From Bryobacter sp. (GTDB taxonomy: Bacteria > Acidobacteriota > Terriglobia > Bryobacterales > Bryobacteraceae): a DNA stretch of 64,000 nucleotides. The stretch lies in assembly GCA_022843605.1 (NCBI GenBank), contig JALHNI010000013.1:1-64000 (forward strand). Direction: 5' to 3'. Shown piece after piece: positions 26,293 to 35,388 of the stretch (the first letter of the stretch is position 1; every line of letters begins with the position of its first letter). The notes under the pieces were generated by a model. It was not told the origin of the DNA. It searched no databases and saw nothing but the letters and a program-made list of their open reading frames with translations. The position numbers were made by a program, and so were the translations under genes.

Positions 26293-26883
26293 ATGTCAGC
26301 CGCACGTCAAGCATCCAACCGGGCCAACGCCCAACTCTCCACCGGACCCCGCACCCCCGAGGGCAAAGCCATCGTCAGCCGCAATGCCAACCGGCACAAC
26401 CTCACTGGCCGCCTCCTGATTCGCGACGACGAGCAGGAAGCCTTCACCGAATTCGAGTCCCAACACCGCATCCAGCTCAATCCTCAAGGCGCGCTCGAGG
26501 TCACCCTCTTCGAACAGTTCATCTCCGCCGGCTGGAACCTCCGCCGCATCGAAATCCTCGAAGCCGATACCTTCGCCGGCGGCTCCCTCGCTGACCCCAA
26601 CATCGCCAGCCAACTCGACCGCCTCGCCCGCTACCGCGGCCAGCACGAACGCTCCTTCCATCGCGCCCTACGCGAACTCCGCAACCTGCAAACCGCCCGC
26701 GAAATTCTCGAACGCCAGGAAGCCCCCGGGAAAACGGACTTCGCTCCCCTCGCCGATCTCCAGCGCGTCAAGCGCGTTGGCTCTGTTTTGTCCCGGCACA
26801 CCAAACTGCTCAAAAGCTGGCTCAATCCCCACCACGACGCGAGTGGCGCGGGCCCCCTGGCCCGCGAAGCAACCAGCGCCTAA
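26293..26883 (+). CDS. Conserved hypothetical protein with STGPRTPEGK motif
   Basis: 196-residue protein that opens SAARQASNRANAQLSTGPRTPEGKAI in two parts: a short basic stretch, then STGPRTPEGKA. This start is known from a large multi-copy family of unknown function in Acidobacteriota and Planctomycetes. The rest is helical and charged (NLRRIEILEAD, LDRLARYRGQHERSFHRALREL) with no known domain. It is the only plus-strand gene within the capsule operon, about 200 bases from the bi-domain gene start, with its own upstream GAAAGGA site. Its 3' end contains a GC-rich palindromic repeat and overlaps the convergent CapK-like gene by 4 bases. It may be part of an inserted small element. Confidence 0.75.
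   Translation: MSAARQASNRANAQLSTGPRTPEGKAIVSRNANRHNLTGRLLIRDDEQEAFTEFESQHRIQLNPQGALEVTLFEQFISAGWNLRRIEILEADTFAGGSLADPNIASQLDRLARYRGQHERSFHRALRELRNLQTAREILERQEAPGKTDFAPLADLQRVKRVGSVLSRHTKLLKSWLNPHHDASGAGPLAREATSA
26843..26866. repeat. GC-rich palindromic repeat, copy 2
   Basis: GCGGGCC and GGCCCGC arms flank a short C-rich centre. It is nearly identical to the element at 24923-24948 and lies at the 3' end of the hypothetical gene, encoding a GAGPLAREA tail. Position at a gene end and in a domain linker suggests a mobile palindromic element. Confidence 0.5.
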
Positions 26884-28202
26884 GCCACCTCACTCACCAC
26901 CAAACGCAGCTTGCCCGTCGCCGTCCGCTCAATCCGGTCCACGTACTCCAGATCCACCCGCATCGCCGCGCCCACGCGGTAGCGCGTCTCGGCCAGCAGC
27001 TGCCGCTCATCGTCCTCGGCGAACCCCATGCCGCGCACCACGCGCAACGTCATCTCACCCCGCGCCCGCTGCACAATTTGCGCCTCGCGCACCCGGGTCG
27101 CATCCTTGAAAATGTGGTCCAGCCGGCCCAATCGCGTGCCGTCGCTCAACCACAGGTAGTCTTCGCTCCGTCCGTCGATGCTCTCCACCACCCGGCCCGG
27201 CCGCCCGCACGCGCAGCCCGCTTCCGACAGCCGGACCCGGTCGCCCACGTCATAGCGCACCAACGGCATCGCCAGATTCGTAAAGTTCGTCCCGATCACC
27301 CGGTAGACGCCCGCCTCTTCGGCCGGCAGAAACTCCACCGCCGAAAAGTCCTCATCCACATGCAGCGCCCCCCGTTCGCACTCCGAAATATTGGCCGCGC
27401 CTTCGGCCATCCCGTAATGCTGCCGCGGACGCACGCCAAAAGCCCGCTCCATCAACCGCGCCTGATGCGGCAACAGGTTCTCCGCCCCCGTCGTCAGCCA
27501 CCGCACCGTGTAGCCCAGGTCCTCGCCCCGCGTCACCAGATAGTCGGCCACCAGCGACAGCAACGATGGATAGCCATGCAGCCACGGCGGTTGCCGCCGC
27601 CGCAACTCGGCCACATACTGCGGCAAAGTCTCCTCCCGCAAGTGCTGCCCCGAAAAGAGAATCTGCCGCCCCGGCGCGTTGTCTCTCCAGTACGGCGCTT
27701 CCTCGGTCTGCAACGGCACCACCATGCGTCCACCGAAATAGCCGCACCACGTGTTCAAGCCGATCCCGTGCCAGTGCCGGTAACGCCACCACGTCGCCCA
27801 CTGCTCCTGATGCGCCTGCCGCGTCACCGGAAAGCGCAAACCCGCGCCAGTCGTGCCGCTGGTGTGCGCCCAATGCCCGCTGCGCTCGTAGCCCCGCGCG
27901 ATAAAGTCAGCCGTGCGCTCCTGCACCACCCGCTTCTGCAACACGGGCCACGAAGCATTCAGACTTTGTCCCGCGTAGTGCGTTGTGTTCCGGCGCGCAT
28001 GCTCCAGAAACGCCGCCAGGCGCCGGCCCTGGTAATCGTCCATCTGCTCCCGCGTCCAATTCGTCCGCGCCTCCGCCGCCCGCAACAAGGCCTGAAAGTC
28101 GCCCCCGTAACGGTGCCGCGCAATGCGCCACCCTTCCAGATGACAGGCTGCCTGTTGCAGGGCCACCGGAAGATTCTCAAACACCGCGGCCAGTTTGCTC
28201 AC
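26880..28202 (-). CDS. CapK / phenylacetate-CoA ligase-like adenylate-forming enzyme
   Basis: 440-residue member of the PaaK/CapK group of adenylate-forming enzymes. Landmarks are the HTSGTTGAGLRFP phosphate-binding loop near residue 115, WLHGYPSLLSLVADYL, LTTGAENLLPHQ, YGMAEGAANISEC, and LVRYDVGDRV followed by a Cys-rich CACGRPGR. Capsule-locus members may activate an acid for attachment to the polymer, but no substrate is known. The GTG start at 28202 overlaps the DUF362 stop (GTGA), so the two are coupled. Confidence 0.88.
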   Translation of the reverse strand: MSKLAAVFENLPVALQQAACHLEGWRIARHRYGGDFQALLRAAEARTNWTREQMDDYQGRRLAAFLEHARRNTTHYAGQSLNASWPVLQKRVVQERTADFIARGYERSGHWAHTSGTTGAGLRFPVTRQAHQEQWATWWRYRHWHGIGLNTWCGYFGGRMVVPLQTEEAPYWRDNAPGRQILFSGQHLREETLPQYVAELRRRQPPWLHGYPSLLSLVADYLVTRGEDLGYTVRWLTTGAENLLPHQARLMERAFGVRPRQHYGMAEGAANISECERGALHVDEDFSAVEFLPAEEAGVYRVIGTNFTNLAMPLVRYDVGDRVRLSEAGCACGRPGRVVESIDGRSEDYLWLSDGTRLGRLDHIFKDATRVREAQIVQRARGEMTLRVVRGMGFAEDDERQLLAETRYRVGAAMRVDLEYVDRIERTATGKLRLVVSEVA

Positions 28203-29572
28203 GCCGCAACCTCAGGCCGCTCGCGCTCCAAAATCCCCCGCCAGCCGAAGTGGGGCTCGAAATGAAACGTCTCCTCGACGTCCGGCAACGCGCGCCCGTC
28301 CCAAGCCGGACGGTTGCTCCGCAAACGCACCTCGCACCAGTCGCCGCCCACGCTCACCGCGTAGCCCCGCGTCCGGAACGCTTCGCGCACCAGCGGAATC
28401 CGCTCCGCGTCAAAGCCCATCAATGTCGCCGCCGCCGCGTCCACGCTAGCCGCATCCGTCCCGAACAGCAGCAAGCCGGCCGCCACCGGATCCGGATTCA
28501 TCGGCCCCGCTCCCTCGCCCGCCACCAGCCCATCCCCCAGCACCAGATACCGCCGCCGGTGAGCGCCCAAGCTCCCATCCGGCCGCCCGTAGAGCACCAG
28601 CTTGTTCAGATCCAGGCACATCCGCCAGCACGTGTCGTTGCCGTGCCAGTTGCCGCTCCGCACTACCTGTTCGGTCTCGCCGAAGATCTTCCCGCCCAGC
28701 GTATGCGCCCGCCCGTGCACCAGCGGACCCAGCCCCGGCACCGCCCGGTTCAACCTCCGCAAACCCCGCGCCGCCGCCCTCTCCACGCGCATCTTCCAGT
28801 CCCCGGCCGGCCGTTCGTCGCCTACCGCCTGCCAACCGAACTCCGTATGGTGCGGCAACCAGTTCTTATCGCCGTTCACCCCCACCAGGTTCTTCAAGCC
28901 CGCCGTGATGCCGGTCTTCTTGTGCGTCTTCAGCTTCGGAATGCTCACCACGCAATCGGCTTCCACCGCCGTGCGCGCCAACAGGTACTCATGCCGCCCG
29001 CCCGTATGGTGCCGGTTCACCTCGCCCGCGTCGTAGTCGGCCCCGTAGTAACGCCCCGCCCCGGCGTGGTCCGCAAACTCGCTACGCTCAGCCAGGTCGA
29101 AGGCCACGTAGCCCGCCGGATCGCCCGCCAGCTTCCGTCGCTCAGAGATCACCCCGTCGCGCTGCACCCACTCTTCCTGACGCAGATCCACCACGCTCGC
29201 GTCGATGCCCGACGCGCGCAGTCGCGCCTCCATCGCCCGCAAGCCCAGACACGCATCAATGGCCGCGAAACTCGAGTCCGTCTGCGGCGCATCGGCCACC
29301 ACAATCCGGCCCCGGCCTTCCATCGCTCCCCAAGCCAGACGCGCCATCGCCTCCACCACCGCCGTCCCCGTCATCACCGTGCGCCAGCCGTCGGCGTGCC
29401 GCGGATGCTCCGCTTTCACCCAGTTGGGCTTCAGCAATACCGTCTCGCCCGGCCGCATCCAATCGCGCAAGTCCACACCGGCCAAGCGAATACACTCAGC
29501 CACCGCTGGCCCCGCGTCCTCATATCCCAACCCCGCCTGCTGGAACGCTCCCACTTCACACGAGCTCCGCAT
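28199..29572 (-). CDS. DUF362 domain-containing protein
   Basis: 457-residue DUF362 protein. Characteristic parts are VLLKPNWV near residue 45, VVADAPQTDSSF, VVSIPKLKTHKKTGITAGLKNLVG in separate blocks (near 235-260) and a late LVLGDGLVAGEGAGPMNPDP with FGTDAASVDAAAATLMGFD. No clustered cysteines for iron-sulfur centres are present, unlike ferredoxin-fused members. The function is unknown; family members recur in capsule loci beside CapK-like genes. The ATG at 29572 is preceded by AGGAG and overlaps the upstream GT4 gene by 17 bases. Confidence 0.86.
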   Translation of the reverse strand: MRSSCEVGAFQQAGLGYEDAGPAVAECIRLAGVDLRDWMRPGETVLLKPNWVKAEHPRHADGWRTVMTGTAVVEAMARLAWGAMEGRGRIVVADAPQTDSSFAAIDACLGLRAMEARLRASGIDASVVDLRQEEWVQRDGVISERRKLAGDPAGYVAFDLAERSEFADHAGAGRYYGADYDAGEVNRHHTGGRHEYLLARTAVEADCVVSIPKLKTHKKTGITAGLKNLVGVNGDKNWLPHHTEFGWQAVGDERPAGDWKMRVERAAARGLRRLNRAVPGLGPLVHGRAHTLGGKIFGETEQVVRSGNWHGNDTCWRMCLDLNKLVLYGRPDGSLGAHRRRYLVLGDGLVAGEGAGPMNPDPVAAGLLLFGTDAASVDAAAATLMGFDAERIPLVREAFRTRGYAVSVGGDWCEVRLRSNRPAWDGRALPDVEETFHFEPHFGWRGILERERPEVAA

Positions 29573-30674
29573 AGAACTCCTCTGCCTGCCGCATGCTGGC
29601 CGCATAGTCGGCCCGCTCCGCAATCAGCCGCGGATTCTGCACCGCCGCCCGCGCCTGCAAACCCGGGTCCTCGATCGCCCGCAGCATCGCCGCCGCCAGG
29701 CTACCCGCATCGCCCGCGTCACACAGCAACCCGTTCTCACCGGGCGAAATCCACTCGCGCAAACTCGGCAGATCGCCACAAACCGGCAGGCATCCCGAGG
29801 CCATCGCCTCCAGCAGCGTGTTCGGCGTTCCGTCATGCTCGGTCGGAGAGACCGTCACCGCCGCCCGCTGATACAGGGCCGCCATCTCGCCCCGCGATAA
29901 AGGCCCGGTTAGCGTCGTCACGTTGCCTAGCTCCAACCTCCGCACCACGTCCTCGATCGGCCGCCAGCCCTCCATCGCCACCCCCACAAAGCGCGCCTCC
30001 GGATGCCGGTCCGCCACTGTCCGGCACGCTTCGAAAAACGTGTCGTTCCGGACATAGCGGCGGAAACCACGCGGGTTCACGAACAGCGCCGGCTCGATCG
30101 CCTCACCCGGCCGGAACACCGCCCGGTCCACGCCGCCCGCCCCCGGCAAAACTGCTTGCGGCACTCCCGGCGCCAGACCATAGCGTCTCGCCCGGTCGAG
30201 GTCCGCCTGCGCATCGGCCAGAAAGCCGTCGCAACCCGCAATCGCCCGCCGCGCCGCCCGCCCGTGCAAACCGAAGCGGTCCGCGTACAGCGTAAAATCG
30301 TTGCCCCAGGCCGAAATCACATGCGGGTGGAACTCCAGCGTCCCCCCGATGTAACCCTCAATCGGCAGCCGCAGCGAGTGCAGCAAAGCCGGCTGAATCT
30401 GCTTCAACAGCCGCTCGGCCCGGCGGCTCAATAGCCAGGCTTTCAACGGCTGCGCCAGACCGTCGTACAAGTCGGCCGACCACGGCGCCGACCGCAGACT
30501 CTTCGACGGCGACGGCGCGCTCTCCATCAGACAGTGCACCGACGCCCCGGGAATACAATCCACCGCGCAAGGGAACGTCGACAACACATGCACTTCGTGT
30601 TCCCGGCCCGCGAAGTAGCCGATCCACGCCCGCGCGATCGGGCTCCGGGCGTCAGCGATAAAACAGATGCGCAT
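29556..30674 (-). CDS. GT4 family glycosyltransferase
   Basis: 372-residue GT4 enzyme. It opens RICFIADARSPIARAWIGYFA with EHEVHVLSTF. The C-domain has RFVGVAMEGWRPIEDVVR, VTTLTGPLSRGEMAALYQRA and the E-x7-E donor motif inside SPTEHDGTPNTLLEAMASGCLPVCG. Its start lies 6 bases after the end of gmd. It is likely to add one sugar of the capsule repeat unit. Confidence 0.9.
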   Translation of the reverse strand: MRICFIADARSPIARAWIGYFAGREHEVHVLSTFPCAVDCIPGASVHCLMESAPSPSKSLRSAPWSADLYDGLAQPLKAWLLSRRAERLLKQIQPALLHSLRLPIEGYIGGTLEFHPHVISAWGNDFTLYADRFGLHGRAARRAIAGCDGFLADAQADLDRARRYGLAPGVPQAVLPGAGGVDRAVFRPGEAIEPALFVNPRGFRRYVRNDTFFEACRTVADRHPEARFVGVAMEGWRPIEDVVRRLELGNVTTLTGPLSRGEMAALYQRAAVTVSPTEHDGTPNTLLEAMASGCLPVCGDLPSLREWISPGENGLLCDAGDAGSLAAAMLRAIEDPGLQARAAVQNPRLIAERADYAASMRQAEEFYAELV

Positions 30675-30680
30675 GGGCTT

Positions 30681-31733
30681 TTAAACCGTCGCCAGCACCG
30701 GCTCCGGCGCCAGCACCGCACCCAGCGCCGAAAGGCTCTCGGTCGGACGCCCGCCCAGCAGCTCGACATCGGCCGCCACCATTCCGGCCACCAGTTCCCG
30801 GAACGTGTACCGCGGGCTCCAGCCCAGATCCTGATAGGCCGCCGTCGCGTCCCCGATCAGCAAATCGACCTCGGCCGGTCGCTCGAAACGCGCGTCCAGC
30901 CGCACGTAGTCACGGTAGTCAAGCCCCACCTCGGCAAACGCCAGTTGGCAGAACTCGCGCACCGTGTGCGTCTCACCGGTCGCGATCACATAGTCGCGCG
31001 GCGACTCGCCCGCCAGCATCAGCCGCATCGCCCGCACATAGTCGGCCGCGTGGCCCCAATCGCGCTGCGCCTCCAGGTTGCCGAGCCGCAACTCCCGCTC
31101 GAGCCCCAGCGCGATCCGCGCCACGGCGCGCGTGATCTTGCGCGTCACAAACTCATGACCCCGCCGCGGGCTCTCATGGTTGAACAACATCCCGGAGCAG
31201 GCATAGAGCCCGTAAGCCTCCCGGTAGTTGAGCGTCAAATAGTAGCCCGCCACCTTGCTGACCCCGTAAGGGCTGCGCGGGTGAAACGGCGTCGTCTCCC
31301 GCTGCGGCGTCTCGCGCACCTTGCCGAACATCTCGCTGGTGGCGGCAAAGTAAAAGCGCGCCTTCGGCTGCAGCAACCGCAAGGCCTCGAGCAAGTGGTG
31401 CGTACCCTGGGCATTGACGTTCATCGTCGTGAAGCTGTCGGCGAAGCTTTCGGCCACGAAGCTCTGCGCCGCCAGGTGGTAGATCTCATCGAATGGCTCG
31501 CGCGCCAGCAACTGATAGACGCTCGCGTAGCTCTCCAGGCTGCCGGGGTGAAGCTGCAACCGTGGCAGAATGCCGGCCAAGCGGCTCATCCGCGCCTCGG
31601 GCTCCGCCTGGGCCACGCGCCGCACCAGCCCGTGCACTTCGTAGCCGAGTTCGAGTAAGTGCTCGGCCAGGTAGCTGCCGTCTTGTCCGGTAATTCCGGT
31701 AATCAGTGCCCGTTTAGGCATAGGTTTAGGCAT
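30681..31733 (-). CDS. gmd: GDP-mannose 4,6-dehydratase
   Basis: 350-residue SDR enzyme converting GDP-mannose to GDP-4-keto-6-deoxymannose, the entry to GDP-fucose, GDP-rhamnose or perosamine. Diagnostic are ALITGITGQDGSYLAEHLLE (NADP-binding GxxGxxG), ATSEMFG, SPYGVSK (YxxxK catalytic pair), NHESPRRGHEFVTRKI and QRDWGHAADYVRAM. The ATG at 31733 follows AGGAG by four bases and overlaps the preceding GT4 by 8. No reductase or epimerase for the next step is obvious in the window, so the final sugar is open. Confidence 0.95.
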   Translation of the reverse strand: MPKPMPKRALITGITGQDGSYLAEHLLELGYEVHGLVRRVAQAEPEARMSRLAGILPRLQLHPGSLESYASVYQLLAREPFDEIYHLAAQSFVAESFADSFTTMNVNAQGTHHLLEALRLLQPKARFYFAATSEMFGKVRETPQRETTPFHPRSPYGVSKVAGYYLTLNYREAYGLYACSGMLFNHESPRRGHEFVTRKITRAVARIALGLERELRLGNLEAQRDWGHAADYVRAMRLMLAGESPRDYVIATGETHTVREFCQLAFAEVGLDYRDYVRLDARFERPAEVDLLIGDATAAYQDLGWSPRYTFRELVAGMVAADVELLGGRPTESLSALGAVLAPEPVLATV

Positions 31734-32889
31734 GTGTCTCCTCTAGAATCTGCGTCAGTGTGGCGCGAACCAGTTCGGGGTCAAAGCGCTGGACGATGTG
31801 CTCGCGCGCCGCCTGGCTCATCGCCGCGCGGCGCGCCGGATCGCCGAGTAAGTCGTGGACCGCTTCGGCCATCCCGGCCGCCGAATCCACCGCCACGGCC
31901 GCCAGATCGCTGTCCACTTCGAGAGCTTCAAGAATCTCCGGCGCGGCGATCACGGCCAGGCCGGCCGCCATTGCTTGCTGCACCTTCGTCTGTAGACCGG
32001 CCGCCGCGCGCTGCGGATAGACGTAGATGTCGGCCTCGGCCAGAAACCCGTCATAATCCCGCACCCAGTCGACGTACCGGCCGCCGGCTTCCCGCACGGC
32101 CGCTTGTAACTCAACCGAACCGCCACGGCCCCAAACGATTAGCTCGGCCGCCGGCTCCGCCCAATGTCCGAGAAACTCGATCGCATCGGCCTCCACCGCC
32201 GGCATCCAGAAGGCGCCGCACACCAGCACACGCGGCCTTCCGCTCCGCAGCACCATGGCCTGAGCCGGCACAGCCACCGGCAGAACGCGGACGTTTGCGG
32301 CCGGCGCCAGACGGCGCAACTCCGCCGCATCCACCTGGCCCACGGGCGCCACCGCCGTCAGCCGCGAGTAAGTACGCGACTCCCAGCGTGCAAAGCGCCG
32401 CGACAGCCAACCGGCCTTCAGCCGCCCGAGCCAGTGCGGCGCCGTCCGAGATAGCCGCCGGTAATAGAGCGAGTAACAATCTACGGGCAATAGCAAGGTG
32501 CGAATACCGCTGGTGAGTAACTGGTCCTCGAGCGTCGGATAGTAGTCAACTACGGCCCAGTCGGGCTGCTCTGCCAAGGCCGCCGCCAGGCTTCGGCGCA
32601 CGCGCGCGCCGCGGTAATGCGCCACACCCACCGGTTCGCCAGCCACAATCGCCCGCAGTCTCTCTGCCACCAATCCCCAGCCGCGCCGCAGCGGAATCAC
32701 ATCGCGCAGGCGAAAGCCCCAGGACTCCGCAATCCCCCGCCACTCGCGTTCCTCTTTCTCCGAAGCCGAGAACGCCAACACCTCCACCTGATGCCGGGCC
32801 GCCAGCGTGCGCAGCACAAAGCCCAGATGGGTCTTGATCCCCATGTCCGCCGGTACGGGGCAATGCGGCGCCACCAGCAGAATCCTCAT
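31726..32889 (-). CDS. GT4 family glycosyltransferase
   Basis: 387-residue GT-B enzyme. The N-domain has RILLVAPHCPVPADMGIKTH and HQVEVLAFSAS; the C-domain has VLVCGAFWMPAVEADAIEF, ELIVWGRGG, and a DIYVYPQRAAAGLQTKVQQAMAAGLAVIA donor region lacking a clean E-x7-E. The ATG at 32889 overlaps the Wzy-like stop (ATGA). Placed between polymerase and gmd, it probably builds the capsule repeat. Confidence 0.86.
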   Translation of the reverse strand: MRILLVAPHCPVPADMGIKTHLGFVLRTLAARHQVEVLAFSASEKEEREWRGIAESWGFRLRDVIPLRRGWGLVAERLRAIVAGEPVGVAHYRGARVRRSLAAALAEQPDWAVVDYYPTLEDQLLTSGIRTLLLPVDCYSLYYRRLSRTAPHWLGRLKAGWLSRRFARWESRTYSRLTAVAPVGQVDAAELRRLAPAANVRVLPVAVPAQAMVLRSGRPRVLVCGAFWMPAVEADAIEFLGHWAEPAAELIVWGRGGSVELQAAVREAGGRYVDWVRDYDGFLAEADIYVYPQRAAAGLQTKVQQAMAAGLAVIAAPEILEALEVDSDLAAVAVDSAAGMAEAVHDLLGDPARRAAMSQAAREHIVQRFDPELVRATLTQILEETHA

Positions 32890-34322
32890 GCGTTCTGCCC
32901 TCGCGCCCGCGGTAGCATCCACTCAAAGAGCGGCGTCAGCACCACCAGCGACCCACCCGTCACCACCAGTTTGAGCCAACTGATATCGAAAGTGCCTTCG
33001 TTAAAGAGGAACAGGAAGACGCCGAACACGGCCAGCGGGGCCACCGGACCCAGCCGCCAGGCGCGTTCCGACATCCGTTCAAACACCCACTGGCAGAAGA
33101 GCGCGAACAGCGCCGGAATCAGCACCGCAAAGCCCACCCCGCCCACGACGAAGCCGGCGCCCATCAGACCGGGTGCGCTCAGGTGGCCCCGCACGCCGGC
33201 GCCGAAGCCCGCCACAGCCTCCGTATACCAGCGCGTAAAGCCCGACTCGCGTAAGGTGACGATCTTCCCCAGGTCGATCTGTTCCAGGTCAAAGCGCTCG
33301 CCGCCATAGTGCAGGCTCGTCAGCAACGAGGTGTAGCCGATAAACCGTGAAGCCACCAGCAAGGCCGAGGCGACGCGATCGGAATCCTCGGAAGCCGTAA
33401 ACGCCATCCGGATGCTGTCGGCCGTCGAGTAACCCATGTTGCTGCGCAGTGTGCGAACCGAGGTAATGACCGGATAGAGCACCAACCCGAAGGCGACCGT
33501 AGCCGCGGCGAACCCTAGCGCTCGTTTGCGCGAAACGCCCAGCCACGCATAAAGCAGAATCACCTGCAGCATCTGCAGCACCACATAGCCACGGCTTGAC
33601 ATCATCGCCGTCTCAATCAGCGCCAGAGAGAAGTAAACGGCCAGACTGGCGCGGCTCAGGAAAGTGAGACCGTTGCGCAACGCCCGCGCATGCACAGCCA
33701 AAAGTAACAGGGGCGCGAAAGTGACGAGTAAGTGGTACACCACGCCACCCAGCCGGTAGTCCATCGCCGCGTCCGTATTGGTCAGCGATCCAATATTGAA
33801 GATCAATTGCAGCGGCAGAGCCACCGCGATGCCGACGACCGCGAAAAGAAAGAGCAAAAGCAAGGGCCTGCGCTCCTGATGCGAACTAGGTCCGTTGGCC
33901 AGCGCCATCACCGCCGCCGGCCAAGTGGCCCGCCCGCGTCCCCGCACGGCCAGCCAACTCACCAGCGCGCCGCACATCAGGACGAAGCCCAAAGTAATCA
34001 GCCGCAGCGCCCGGAGTTGGATCTCATCGGAGGTAACGATCGGTTTGATGGTCAGCATTTTGAGCAGGCCCTCATGGTCCGGCGACTGGTACATGTAGGC
34101 GACCAGAAAGAACTGTAGCTGGTAGTTCAGGAGATAGAGCACCACCAGACTCCAGGCGGCCAGCAGAACCCCGCGCCGGTCGCGCCGCGCCGCCACCCAA
34201 AAGGCAGCCAGCGCCAGTGCTGTCGCGGTAATCGAGAAAAGAATGGCAAACGCGGCGCCGGCCTCAACCAGCCAGGACAGAGCGACGATCACCAAGGCGA
34301 AGAGACAAAACAGGAGGGGCAT
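32886..34322 (-). CDS. Oligosaccharide repeat-unit polymerase, Wzy-like
   Basis: 478-residue membrane protein with about 12 helices and a hydrophilic loop, the layout of Wzy polymerases that join lipid-linked repeats in the periplasm. Features include LNYQLQFFLVAYMYQ, a RSNMGYSTADSIRMAF loop and a WYTEAVAGFGAGVRGHLSAPGLMG region. Wzy proteins have little sequence identity, so the call rests on topology and on lying between GT4 and Wzx-type genes. The ATG at 34322 starts straight into a membrane helix; the frame extends upstream but that part overlaps the next gene and is not hydrophobic. The overlap with the upstream GT4 gene is 59 bases. Confidence 0.78.
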   Translation of the reverse strand: MPLLFCLFALVIVALSWLVEAGAAFAILFSITATALALAAFWVAARRDRRGVLLAAWSLVVLYLLNYQLQFFLVAYMYQSPDHEGLLKMLTIKPIVTSDEIQLRALRLITLGFVLMCGALVSWLAVRGRGRATWPAAVMALANGPSSHQERRPLLLLFLFAVVGIAVALPLQLIFNIGSLTNTDAAMDYRLGGVVYHLLVTFAPLLLLAVHARALRNGLTFLSRASLAVYFSLALIETAMMSSRGYVVLQMLQVILLYAWLGVSRKRALGFAAATVAFGLVLYPVITSVRTLRSNMGYSTADSIRMAFTASEDSDRVASALLVASRFIGYTSLLTSLHYGGERFDLEQIDLGKIVTLRESGFTRWYTEAVAGFGAGVRGHLSAPGLMGAGFVVGGVGFAVLIPALFALFCQWVFERMSERAWRLGPVAPLAVFGVFLFLFNEGTFDISWLKLVVTGGSLVVLTPLFEWMLPRARGQNA

Positions 34323-35388
34323 GTTGTTGAACAAGTTCGAGCAGACGTTCGGCGTGCAGCGCCCAGGTATGGCGGGCAAGCACTTGCTGACGGGCGAGAC
34401 GGCCGAGTTCGGCACGTTCGGCGCGCAGCCGGTAGAAGTATTCGATGGAGTCGGCCAACGCCTCAATGTCGCCGGCCGGGGAGACGCCGCCAAAGTCCGT
34501 GCCGGCCACGATCTCGGCGGCGCCGGCGCGGTCACTGACAATCACCGGGAGTTCGCAGGCCATCGCCTGCAGCACCACCAGACCGAAGCCATCGGCCAGC
34601 GAAGGCAGCACAAAGAGATCGCATTGCGAGAGCAGGCCCGGAAGTTCGCCCTGGGGCACACCGCCGATGAGGCGGACGTTGGGCACGCTCGCGACAGGCA
34701 GTTCGCCCGCGCCGATCAGCCACAACTCGGCGTGGGGAAATGCGAGCCGCCGCCAAGCCTCCAGCAACAGATGAATTCCTTTGTTCCGCGTGAAGGCCGA
34801 GACAAAGACCACGCGGTAAGGACGCTCCGGCGCGCCCTCGGGCGAGCGGTGAAAGCGTTCGGCATCGACGCCCGGCGCACAGACCATGATTTGAGAGGGC
34901 GCAACACCGCCGGCGATCAACGAGCGCTTCGCCAAATCACTCAAGACGAGGACGCCACGGGCGCGCGTAAACTCTTCCTGCTCGCGCTCTATCAGCCACC
35001 CGTGCCGGTGATTGCCCGGATAGTCGCCGGGCAGCCCGGCGAAATACCCGGCCAACTGCCCCTCATGGAGGCTGCCGTGATCGACAATCGCGCGCCGGCC
35101 GAGCTCGATGGCCTCGAGCGCGAAGGCGGAGTTGATCTTGACGAGGCCGGGCTGATCCGGCAGGGCGCGCGCCAGCATTCGTCCGGCCAGCGCGTAGGTG
35201 CGCGCTGAAGGCTTGAGCAGCCGGGTTGCCGCCAGCCAGGGCGCCGGGTAGAGGCATTCGTCGGGCAGCCCCGCGGCGAGCATTCGGCGGCGCGAATAGT
35301 CGGCCACCATGCCGTCAAGGGCCCCCAATCCGGCCAGCGCGCGAGCTTGCTCAAAGAAGTGATAACGACCGATGGAAGCCAGAATCAT
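34264..35388 (-). CDS. GT4 family glycosyltransferase
   Basis: 374-residue GT4 enzyme. Visible are the LVKINSAFALEAI and VDHGSLHEGQ segments of the acceptor domain, then VVFVSAFTRNKGIHLLLEAWRRL, LWLIGAGELP, VRLIGGVPQGELPGLLSQCDLFVLPSLADGFGLVVLQAMACELPVIVS with the E-x7-E position altered, and TDFGGVSPAGD. The ATG at 35388 overlaps the flippase stop by 4 bases. It is in the capsule operon between wzx- and wzy-like genes. Confidence 0.88.
   Translation of the reverse strand: MILASIGRYHFFEQARALAGLGALDGMVADYSRRRMLAAGLPDECLYPAPWLAATRLLKPSARTYALAGRMLARALPDQPGLVKINSAFALEAIELGRRAIVDHGSLHEGQLAGYFAGLPGDYPGNHRHGWLIEREQEEFTRARGVLVLSDLAKRSLIAGGVAPSQIMVCAPGVDAERFHRSPEGAPERPYRVVFVSAFTRNKGIHLLLEAWRRLAFPHAELWLIGAGELPVASVPNVRLIGGVPQGELPGLLSQCDLFVLPSLADGFGLVVLQAMACELPVIVSDRAGAAEIVAGTDFGGVSPAGDIEALADSIEYFYRLRAERAELGRLARQQVLARHTWALHAERLLELVQQHAPPVLSLRLGDRRSVLAG

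Noticed and set aside
27078-28265. 395-residue plus-strand frame
   Set aside because: Antisense shadow of the CapK-like gene, with skewed composition.
27983-30295. 770-residue plus-strand frame
   Set aside because: Antisense to CapK-like, DUF362 and GT4 genes; Pro/Arg/His-rich, as expected for the opposite frame of high-GC genes.
34323-34541. 73-residue N-terminal extension of the Wzy-like gene
   Set aside because: Non-hydrophobic sequence inside the GT4 gene; membrane helix starts at the ATG at 34322.
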